From NCBI GenBank assembly GCA_035610365.1, contig CM069437.1, positions 30,833,507 through 30,897,506 on the forward strand: a stretch of 64,000 nucleotides of DNA, written 5' to 3'. The notes below the pieces were generated by a model. It saw nothing but the letters and a program-made list of their open reading frames with translations, did not search any database and had not been told where the DNA came from. The stretch comes from Aquatica leii. Its lineage: Eukaryota; Arthropoda; Insecta; Coleoptera; Lampyridae. Shown in pieces: positions 54,837-64,000 of this stretch. Within the stretch, counting starts at the first letter, position 1, and the number at the start of each line of letters is the position of its first letter. A program made the translations under genes and the position numbers.

Positions 54837-55960
54837 ATGCCTCGAAGATTAGGACAAATGGATTCTACCTTAGAATTAAAAGGAAGTATTGTTGGGATGG
54901 CACAAGCAAAAATGTCACCTCGAACAATATCACAACATGTTGACGTATCAGTAAGCATTTTTCTAAAATATATTTTTTACATTGCATTGCAACACAGTCA
55001 GCATGTATTAAATAAAATCACTAACAATACTATTTTATAAGATATTGGAATATATTAAATTGACGTCAAATTTTTAAATACATATATAATGTATAATGGC
55101 TTTTAATATAGTACTAATGACAAATGTAATCTAAAACTAAGAACTTAACACTTTGTAGATTAAACGAATCCGGCAATGGATTACGAAAGGTCAGGAAGTT
55201 GATGATAGGCCACTTGTAAGCAACAGACCACCTAAGCCTAAAATTACTTCTCGACAAGAAGATCCGGACATACTCGGCTACACATTATAAAATCCTTTTA
55301 CAATTAACAATTACGATTACAATTACAATATTAATTACACTGTTTCCACCATTCAGAGACGTTTACACGAATCAAATTTGCATTGTAGAAAACCGGTAAG
55401 TAAACCTAACATTACAAAGCGTCATGCTGCAGCTTGGTTGCGCTGTCCAACTGCGTTGTAGAGACGACAAAACACTCGTAACAATATAGAACATGTTTTG
55501 CCCAATAGACAAAGTGGTAGAGTGACAGCAGGAGTGTGGGGATGGATATCTCAAGCGGGTTCAGAAGAGTTAGTGCAAGTGACACCACCTCGATTTACTT
55601 CAGAATGAATATTTTAGATGATGTCTTGATACCTTCTGTGAGAAAAATATTTTCACAAGACGAGCTGGAGATTATTCAAGTAGTCTAGGATAATTCTCCT
55701 ATTCATACAGCACGAATTGTTAGGAACTGGATTAAAGATCAAAACGAAGTTAAAATAATTGAATGGCCAGCGAGATCACCAGATTTGAACCCAATTGAAA
55801 ATGTGTGGGGTGCAATGATCAGAAACTGGGATAGTGATATTCAATTTAGAACACCTGAAAATATTATCTAAAATTCAAAATTAGTTTGGGAACGTTTTCG
55901 GGAATCACAGTTGTGTGAAAATTTAGTAAACTCTATGCAGTCTAGATTAGAAGCATACAA
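54837..55960 (+). pseudogene. Tc1-like transposase pseudogene with an apparent intron
   Basis: The start MPRRLGQMDSTLELKG (54837) is the N-terminal HTH of a Tc1 transposase, continuing IVGMAQAKMSPRTISQHVDVS. Homology stops at 54950 at a GTAAGC donor and resumes at 55159 after a TTTGTAG acceptor with IKRIRQWITKGQE, in phase. Later pieces: PFTINNY, TIQRRLHESNLHCRKP (about 55345), GVWGWISQAGSEELV (about 55535), DNSPIHTARIVRNWI (second D, about 55690), EWPARSPDLNPIENVWGAM (final E, about 55765) and NSMQSRLEAY. Several stops and shifts are present. Introns are known in nematode Tc1-type genes; they are not the rule in insects. Confidence 0.82.
54951..55158 (+). other. probable spliceosomal intron in Tc1 transposase
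   Basis: GTAAGC donor and TTTGTAG acceptor, 208 nt, AT-rich. Removing it joins HVDVS to IKRIRQW without a frame change. A later insertion at this point is the alternative. Confidence 0.65.
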
Positions 55961-56689
55961 AATAATGGTTATTACACAAAGTATTAATTATTTCTATACA
56001 ACTTTTGTATTGTTATTGTTTTTTTATATGATAATATGTTTTTTTATTTAATTATATTATTAAAATAAACTACAGCATGAACTGTAATTATAAACGTATG
56101 CTTATTTATTAACATTTTATTAACGCAAAATTGAGTAATACCTAAATAATTATTATTAAAATAAAAATAATATTAATGAATACAAAAATGTAATTATGAT
56201 ACTCATTAATTAGTGAAGTATTTAACCGTTTAAACAAAAAAAAAAGAATGTGACTATGTGAACAAAAATTTAAATAAATTACATTATATTGGCACAAATA
56301 TTTATTCTTATTCTGTTTGATAGTATCATTTATATTTAAACGAAATTAAAGTATAAAAGTTTCACTTTATTTATAAATAATTTTGCACATACAGCGAAAT
56401 ATTAATAGTACCTGTTTAAAGTTGTTTTCATAAAATCAGTAATTATATTATTATTTACAATTTACCTTAATTTTATACGTTCAAAATTTTGCTATCAATA
56501 AGTATGTATCTAAAATTATAGAAAAAAATGTTTTTGTTTTCGCATAAAAATATAAATACGGTCTAAAGTAATACTATTTTCTTATGGTTTAAGAAATACA
56601 TGTAAAATTTAGTAATGGTAATCTCTTTTTTAATTACAAGACAAAAGGACATAACCTCAAGGTATATTTACAAGTATAAATACTGGTAG

Positions 56690-58180
56690 GTAATACAATA
56701 TATAATAATATAATCTTACTTTTGTCTACCAAACTATTAGCCAGTTTTTAGTTTACTTTTAACCCTCGTTTTTTAAACATATTAAAGTTTGAATTACGTT
56801 ACTACGCTTGCAGATATAGATGTACTTTTCAAAAACTGTGTTTCTAGTATCATTATTACCTGGAATTTGAGCAAGGACCCCAGTTTACCCTGATTATATT
56901 TCTGCGAACTGTTTTAAAGTCTAGCACATTTTAATTATTTTTTAATCTTTGTATTTTTCTCATTTTTCTGGTTTACTTACTATATTTTTTTGAAAAGCAA
57001 AATGATTGCATTAAGTGTTTGTCGTTCTCTGCCTGAATAGTATCCTGTAACAGTCGTTTTTTCAAATTTATAATAAAATTATTTTTTCTAAAATACTATA
57101 TTCTTGGTTCCATTTTATAGTCTATTTCAGCACTGTTATCTGAGAATCTTTTATTTGCGTCATGTACAATTTTTTTATATTATTTACAGTCGGTCAATAT
57201 TTGTACAATATTATGACAAATATCGCGTTTTTGTAGTCGGTTTTGCGTGGTTTATTTATTTTGTTTTAAACTTACAAGATTAAAGTTCTTACAAAACAGT
57301 TACTAAATCATTTCGTTATTATATTTTAATGTGCAGTATGTTAGATTTATATAAAATTTTATAACAAATAGTACTGATTTACACACACACGTTTAGTTTT
57401 AATGCTAAACCTTAAAACCCTCAACAAGATTTTTTCATAAAAACAAATCATTTGAAGTAATTGTAAAACGAAAAACAATTCTAAAACGTATGTACTTAAA
57501 AAACAACTGAATACTGAATAAAAGTTTAGAAGAACTTTTTAGTTGACTTTACTAACTATAATCAAACTGCAACAAATTTACTGATTACATGTACCTATTG
57601 CGTTTGAATTTAAGATAAACTACAGATTACTGCTACAATAGACACCAAAAAAGAACAAAACCAGTTATTTATGGATGTCTACGGTGCACAGTAAGTTCGC
57701 TTTGATGCAAAGTTGTTTAGGTTGCATTAACATTAAAACGATTCTTGCAACAAATTTTTAATTAAATTTATATTTATCCAGTACTAAACCACTTGATTAT
57801 CTTTAACATCTTTCCGAGTCGATTTAATAGTTGTTTAAAGTTTCGCCCGCATTTTAGTTAATGATCCTGCGTTAAACTCGGGTCTAAACTCCTTTTATAT
57901 CTGGTTTTAAGTGACTTTTGCGTATGGAACAATCTCTAAATTGCGTGCAAACAGTGGCTACTTCGTACAGTAGCTCGAAATGTCGTTGTTGTGGTCATTT
58001 TATATTTGTTTTAGTTTATTAAAGGACAAGGAATATGCTGAAAATCTCTAATCACAAATATTGTAGTATAAGCACGTATATAGCGTAATGCCTGCTTAGT
58101 AATTAAATGAGGTAGGAAATAAGATAGATCAGAGTAATACATACGTAAATGTACGAGCAATAAAATGCAGTAATTGCTTT
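56690..58180. other. AT-rich spacer, nothing recognised
   Basis: Nothing is supported here beyond simple A/T runs and a short (ac)n at about 57381. Confidence 0.4.
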
Positions 58181-58209
58181 CATTATTAAACCTTACATAA
58201 TTTAACTCT

Positions 58210-58375
58210 CAAAGCGTTTAAATTCTTAGGTGTTATGATGCTACATAAAGCGTCCTTTGCTACGAACATTGTGCAAAGCGCTACTAAGAAGGTAATGGGG
58301 TTATATGTTAAATTCATTTTGATACTCTCTACGTTTCCTTATATCATTTGTTTGTATGATGCTTTTTGCACGTAA
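58210..58375 (+). pseudogene. possible non-LTR RT fragment (thumb region)
   Basis: KAFKFLGVMMLHKASFATNIVQ followed by KKVMGLYVK resembles the 'KFLGV.LD.KLTF..HI......K' block that follows the RT catalytic core in Jockey-like elements. It is about 55 codons long with no other domain nearby. The match is weak. Confidence 0.4.
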
Positions 58376-58379
58376 TAAA

Positions 58380-60480
58380 CTGTTCAAAATTTTCGAGTCT
58401 CGTGCTTCAAATTTATGACGCTCTACGGTCGTTACTCTAGATCATAATTTTTTATACTTTAAGCTTAAGTTTTAAGTAACACTCAACTACAATTTTACAA
58501 TTCTCAAAGCTCGCTCTATTTTTTTTTATAATTACGATACAACTATAAATCCAAAAAAATTAATTACAATTTTACGTTGCCTTCCTCAAATTTGTCATTT
58601 CTAATTACGCTACAAAATTTAATTAAAATAACATCGTTTCGATATTTCCAGTTTTGCCATTTAACTGTAGCATCTTATTAAATTTAGCGTCTTTATTCAC
58701 TAAACGTTATGAAGCAAAGAAATTCTTATTAATTAAGGTTAAAAGGGTATGTAATTGTAAAAACAAAGTCTAAAAAACGATACGATAAGTGATTTTCCTT
58801 AACTTTTTAATTGAATAAACCGAACAAAAATGGATTTAATAATCTTTCAATTACCTTATTCTTCAACAAAAGCAGTTAACTCTTTAATTTTCTAAAATGG
58901 TTTAGCTTTTAACAAATTCTCATTTCAGCAGTTACTCACCGAAGCATTAAAAAGTTCGCTTGCTGCAATTATTTACTGTAATTACAGATAAAAAGCTTGT
59001 GCAGCTTTTAATAAAATAATTCGATTTTTTTCAAACGTATATGCATTCGTTTGTAATCATAGGTTTAATGAAAATTCGATACAGATGCGGTTTGAACAGA
59101 CGTCATAACAATAGAAACTGACAATAGAAAAAGATTAAATGTATTGAATTGCTCTCAATTTGATCGCAATATCTGATTGCGTCCATGAAAGAAGTCCTAA
59201 AAATGTCATTTTATTAGCGGAATTTTTATTGCCAGACTATCATCTAGAAGCTATTATAATTGTTTACTAAATATAGAACAAATTTCCACCGCGTTTACTT
59301 TTCAAGTAAGTACAAATATTTGAGAAAATTCAATTTAAACTTCAATTATTGGTTTTTATTAACAACAGTTTTACGTAGACATGTAAAATACTTATCAAAT
59401 TTATCGACTGTGTTTTAAATTAAATTTATCTGCAATGTCTTTATTGATATAGGCGTTTCGATACATGCCGCAAAATGCAAATTTCATGCAACTTCAGAAA
59501 ACTATGTGCTAATTTGCAAGTATGAACTATATTTGCTTTAAAGTTTTGTAGATACTTACATAATATTGCGATAAAGTAAAATAATTTAAAATTAAATTAA
59601 GACGCCTTAAATAGTTCTAGTATTTTGTAGTTCGCAAGTGACGTCATACCAACTATACGTGACTTTAAAGTATACGCTAAAATTTCCGCTAAATTAAATT
59701 TGTTTCTTTTATTTTATTTATTTGTCAACTACATTTATATAGTTCAATCTAACAACTAATATAATAAGAATCTTAGAAGTTTTTTTTTGTAACAAAGTTA
59801 CAAACAAGACGTGTCAATACTCGACCAAAGCAATATAAGAATTATATATGATTCTATATGACTTGAAGCAGAAGTTTACACGTCAATAAAATAATTTCTT
59901 ACACAAGAATTTCTTTCTGAAATTGTATGATTTTATTTCTTATTGCAATAAAAGCTTTTGTTAACTTTATCGTATTTTATTTTTAGAGTGTAACTTTAAT
60001 TGTTAGTGTTTTTATACATTATAATTTATCTAATTATTGTAGTAATTGCAAAATTTGTTAACAGTGGTAATTACGAATTACTACATTACAATAAAATCAT
60101 AAAGTTTTAATTGCATGAATCTGAAAAATAGTAAAATAATTAATTTTATTTATTATTTGTACTAAAAGAAAATAGTATCACTGAAATAAATTAAAAGTTA
60201 CCTTGCAATAAAACGACGTAACGAAGCAATAAATCCTTCAGTTGTAAGTTCTGTAACTAATTTGAGATCAATACATTTCCTAACGAAACCATCGAACAAC
60301 GCCACAAATATTTTATTTAATTTAACATACTTTAGTTTTGAGTCTTTAAAAAAATAACCACCTAAATTTTCTTTTTCACTCTATCAAAAATATTATTTCT
60401 TTTAAGTCTGCAAGAATCTCAATTTTTAATATCTAATTTAATTAACAAAACAACAACAGATACTTTGAAAGTAGGTCACA
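58380..60480. other. AT-rich spacer, nothing recognised
   Basis: No coding, repeat or RNA feature can be supported. Confidence 0.4.
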
Positions 60481-60498
60481 CATAAGGATCTTTTTTTT

Positions 60499-60810
60499 TT
60501 GAAATTTCGTGATCATGATTTATATGAATTTCTTAGAGAGTCTTTACCTAATTTCCAACTAACTTCTTGCTTTTGCAAAAAAAATTACGCACAAGTGTGT
60601 TTTTCAGAACATCTATACGCTGATCAAAGCTCCATCGTAAACTTTTTGATAAAAATATTTTTATTATTGTCAGTTAGCGGTGTGAACGAGACGTGTTCCT
60701 CCGGAAAGAATAAAATTCCTCTATTGCATACATCAGAATCGATGAGAAACAATTTTCAACCACATATTGGATTTCATACAGTAAACGACATTCTTTATGC
60801 ACTTTCTTAA
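60499..60810 (+). other. open frame of 103 codons, not recognised
   Basis: Slightly richer in C and G than its flanks. The translation (MKFRDHDLYEFLRES...) shows two nearby cysteines (CFCKK) but no family I know. The following frame continues with ETWRMINTFDGKCHV, so it may be one more transposon scrap. There is no evidence of a host gene. Confidence 0.25.
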
Positions 60811-61474
60811 AAAAATATTTGCATAGGTACTATTTTACCGAGAAACAAAAATAGTGAAACATGGCGTATGATTAATACTTTCGATGGTAAATGTCATGTA
60901 ATCTCCGTATGATTTTTGTACTATTTTTTTTACCAAGAACGCTATATTTTAATTTGTTTTATTCATTGACATTCAGTTTCTTTTCATTATAATTTTAGAA
61001 TGTGTTTTTAAAGCTATTTGAAGTTAAGACGTTAAGTACAAATGTACTCGAGTTCATTTAATTCCAAGTAAGTTTTGTTTATGTTAGAGCCATTAAGAAA
61101 ATCATTTGTTATCTCTGACACTAGTAAAAAAGGTTTTTTTTGTGGAACCTTTTTATTTGTATTTTTGTTTAATTCATTGGTTTCTTGAGTATTCTTCTTG
61201 GAAGATCTTACGTCATATTTTTAAATACAATGAGAAAAACTAGAAAAATTGTTTTGGGACAAGAATTCTTAATCATATACGACCCGATAATTTATAACCA
61301 AACCATCATTTATGTTGATTTAAGTTCAGTCATCTTTTGCACGCAACAATCACAATTTTTTTTATAGTAACGATATATCTGCACCTAAATTACATTTCAG
61401 ATAACCTTAAAATAACAAAAGTTATTTTTGTATTTAAAAAAAGAGATTTGTTTTCAATTAAAAAACGTGTTATA

Positions 61475-61700
61475 TGCAAGGTTGTAGACATAATTCTAAT
61501 TAAATAATTCCAGAACCACTTTTATGAAAATGATTTATTTAGAAAATTACAGTATGCTTTCTGTGCCAATAAATCAACCACTAATGTAGTGTTTGCAACT
61601 GTTAACTTTTTATTTGAGAAGTAACATATCTGGGGTGTTGTGATTTCACCAAAGCAGTTGATCTGATACTTTATCAACTTGCGACAAGCTTATAGATGTT
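61475..61700 (+). pseudogene. non-LTR reverse transcriptase fragment
   Basis: FYENDLFRKLQYAFCANKSTTNVVFA ends at a stop in one frame, and CDFTKAVDLILYQLA follows in the next. Together they are the '...QYGFR.NKST..A' block and RT motif A ('.DL.KAFD', with the catalytic D present). About 75 codons survive. It belongs to a Jockey/I-type element and may be related to the scrap at 58.2 kb. Confidence 0.7.
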
Positions 61701-62240
61701 ACGAACCTTGCTCAACCAATTTGCACTAGTCGGAGATAGAGCAAGTTTAAGTAAATAGAATTTAATGGACGCTAGATTTTACCAAGGAAATACTTATGCT
61801 TTGATCTAGACAAAAGGTCCAACCTTGTCACACAATCAGGTTCGTAATCCTCAACTGACAATAAAAGAAAGATAATTTAAAGTTTAATTTAATATTGTCG
61901 ATTATTAAGGAGCACAAGAATTTATAGTAAATTACACTGATCTGCATGAAAATCGGCCCTGATACCATTCTTGACGATTCTTATGTAAAATGACCTCCTG
62001 AACCCAAAAATGAGCTTCGTTTTTACCCATCACCCACCTATTTTGAGGGAGGGGGGCTATTTTTATTTTATTTTTTGAATTTTTTTTTAGAATTCTAACT
62101 TATTGCCGTTAAACATCCCAAAGCAGGTAATAAAATTTATACCAAAGTATATGACAAAAGTTTTGCTATAAAATGTATATAAAAACAACAATAAAATACA
62201 AATATATAAGAACAGTAAAAAAATATCAATAAACAGTTAG
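61701..62240. other. spacer; probable 5' untranslated end of the element that follows
   Basis: A G-rich run (gagggaggggggc) at 62043 and an 'ctgatctgcatgaaaatcg' stretch near 61940 look like the leader of a multi-copy element, but there is no second copy in the window to prove it. Confidence 0.35.
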
Positions 62241-62541
62241 GAAGATTCACTGCACGACGCTGGCAATCTCAATACCACATGCAGGTTTGAACAGGAATTT
62301 TCGACAGGCTTGAACTTGCATTACTCTTCTCAATATAGTATATTACATTGTTTGCTTAACTGCTTCGATCAGTACATCTATAGCTGTTGCAGAGTTAACT
62401 TGTCGACGTTTTAAACGTGTTGAATTTTGTGTTCATTTTTGTTCATTTGTGTAAAACAGTAAAACTTCTTTTACTCCGGATTTTTTCAAGTGACTAAGTG
62501 TGATTTGTGGTTAATGTCGGGCGTTGAATTACTGTTTAATT

Positions 62542-64000
62542 ATGCCACGCGAGTGTAAAAATCATCCCGATAGCTTTTGCTATGTTTGCGGAGAATTAAC
62601 TTTAAAAGCGCAACGAAAATCCATTTCTCCGCTTGTTAAAACAGCTTATAAATTGTACTTTGATTGTCAAGTTGGCGACCAGGACAAGACTTGGGCTCCA
62701 TCAGTTTGCGGTACGACTTGTTACAATAGTTTGACCAAATGACTCAAAGGTACCCGTAAATCAATGCCATTTGCTGTGACTATGGTTTGGCGTCAACCTC
62801 GCTGTCATCTTACAGATTGTTATTTTTGTATGACTTCCACCGTCGGGTTTTCGAGCAAAAGTAAGCATACAATTCAGTATCCCAATATTCCGTCAGCTCT
62901 AAAACCTGTTCCCCATAACGATACTTTGCCAATCCCAGAGCCCCCAAACACTTATACTCTAGAGCCGGAAATTGATTTAAAAGACTCTGAGCCACAACCT
63001 GGGGCTTCGAATGATACGTTAAATGATGATGAAGAGTATTCCGCAGATTTAGTTTCTCGGCAACCTCACTTTCTCACTCAATCGGAATTAAATGATCTTG
63101 TCAGGGATTTGCAGTTACCCAAGACTAAATCTCAGTTCCTAGGATCGCGACTTCAACAGTGGAATCTCTTAGAAAAGGGAGTAAAAATATCTTCTTACAG
63201 GACCAGACAAGCAACCCTGAAATGTCTTTTCTCAGAAGATAAAGGTTTAGTGTTCTGCCCTAATGCAAATTTATTAATGACAGAGCTACAGATGCCATGT
63301 GACCCAAACAAATGCAGACTGTTTATAGACTCATCAAAAACAAGCTTAAAAGTTGTCCTGTTGGCAAATGGGAATGACTTCCCATCAGTTCTAGTTGCAT
63401 ACTCTGTTGATATGAAGGAAACGTACGAAAACGTCTTCAGAATCCTTGATAAAATAAGTTATCATGATTATAAGTGGAAACTTTGCGCTGACTTAAAAGT
63501 TGTTGTTCTACTCACGGGCCTGCAATCAGAATTCACAAAATATTGCTGCTTCCTTTGTAAATGGGATAGCCGAGCCCGAGATAAACAATACATCGTACAG
63601 GACTGGCCTCTGCGAGAAAATCTTATTTCTGGTCAGAAAAATGTCGCCTACAATTCTTTGGTTCCGAAGGAAAATATTTACTTACCACCTTTACACATCA
63701 AACTTGGATTGATCAAGCAGTTTGTGAAATCAGTGGACAAGACAGGTGGCGCATTTCAATTTTTGAAAACTAAATTTCTTCGTCTTAGCAAAGCTAAAAT
63801 CAAAGAAAGCGTTTTTGTTGGTCTCCAGATTAGATAACTCTTCCAAGATTCGACGTTTATTGAACACCTAAATCGAAAAGAAAAACGAGCTTGGCTTGCA
63901 TTTCAAAACGTTTGTAAGAATTTGCAGGGTAACCACAAAAGTGAATATTATGTCGCTCACGTCGAGGAACTGCTTTTAGCGTATAAAGACATAGGATGTA
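62542..64000 (+). pseudogene. multi-copy arthropod CxxC protein of unknown function, two in-frame stops, runs off the edge
   Basis: Starting at MPRECKNHPDSFCYVCGEL (62542), one frame runs to the window end, interrupted only by TGA at 62740-62742 (where W would fit) and TAA at 63835-63837. Cysteine pairs suggest zinc binding: CKN...CYVC, a C of 'VCGTTC', DCYFC near residue 95 and CCFLCKWDSRARD near residue 340. Conserved-looking blocks are MPFAVTMVWRQPRCH, SYRTRQ, NVAYNSLVPKENIYLPPLHIKLGL and KAKIKESVFVGLQIR. I recognise this as a protein family found in many copies in arthropod genomes, probably transposon-borne, but I do not know its function. GC content is clearly higher than in its flanks. 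The C-terminus is outside the window. Confidence 0.7.

Larger units (their letters stand above)
54690..56686 (+). mobile_element. Tc1-like DNA transposon, broken
   Basis: The transposase pseudogene lies between inverted copies of one block: left at about 54690-54770, right at about 56535-56686. The right end, read inward on the minus strand, starts CCAGTATTTATACTTG and is flanked by TA (56687-56688). The left end is less clear because the array at 53.9-54.7 kb offers several candidates. Confidence 0.7.

Noticed and set aside
1..64000. CRISPR arrays, bacterial operons, tRNA or rRNA genes
   Set aside because: No regularly spaced short repeats, ribosome-binding pattern or cloverleaf could be supported; the content is eukaryotic transposons.

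Overview
The window looks like non-coding heterochromatin or an intergenic desert of an arthropod, most likely an insect and perhaps a beetle; the species cannot be fixed from the sequence. It is AT-rich and I recognise no host gene in it. Almost everything that can be named is a transposable element, usually broken by stops, frameshifts, deletions or nested insertions. The mix is typical of insect genomes: Ty3/gypsy, BEL/Pao, Penelope-like (GIY-YIG), Jockey-like non-LTR, hAT (ZMYM/TTF type), Tc1/mariner and pogo-like elements, plus foldback MITEs.

Layout. 1-2251: 5' end of a minus-strand gypsy element (protease, gag, LTR). 4533-6983: a pogo-like DNA transposon with matching ends and TA target duplications. 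7.8-8.2 kb: a decayed ~93-bp tandem repeat. 10999-13601: a mariner-type element (DD41D spacing) with terminal inverted repeats of about 0.6 kb. 17082-23356: the best preserved element, a BEL/Pao retrotransposon with two 494-bp LTRs and a perfect 5-bp target duplication (GACTC). 24.0-27.2 kb: a hAT pseudogene split by a ~1.1-kb foldback element. 27.8-28.1 kb: a Penelope GIY-YIG fragment. 28.5-30.0 kb: a Jockey-like element lacking most of its RT. 30.4 kb: a Tc1 fragment. 31.3-33.5 kb: a BEL gag relic abutting a 1.43-kb solo LTR. 34.1 kb: a gypsy LTR.

37.4-40.2 kb: a BEL/Pao relic. 40.2-42.1 kb: a gypsy LTR split by a second copy of the 1.43-kb solo LTR. 42.1-44.3 kb: pogo-like, gypsy RNase H and BEL gag fragments. 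47.1-50.1 kb: a minus-strand hAT gene carrying a 179-bp palindromic MITE. 50.5-52.1 kb: a Penelope-like RT/GIY-YIG gene with an inverted copy of its own 3' end. 52.4-53.8 kb: a hAT gene with GT-AG introns. 53.9-56.7 kb: a Tc1 element, also with an apparent intron, inside an array of its own terminal repeats. 58-62 kb: scattered non-LTR RT scraps. 62.5-64.0 kb: a multi-copy CxxC protein family member with two in-frame stops, running off the right edge.

The most unusual signal is a set of short motifs at eight places that resemble degenerate hammerhead ribozymes. The best copy, on the minus strand at 16582-16625, folds into all three stems. Such motifs are known from Penelope-like elements, and two Penelope protein fragments are present. 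The elements do not work together as a pathway; the window records repeated insertion, nesting and decay.
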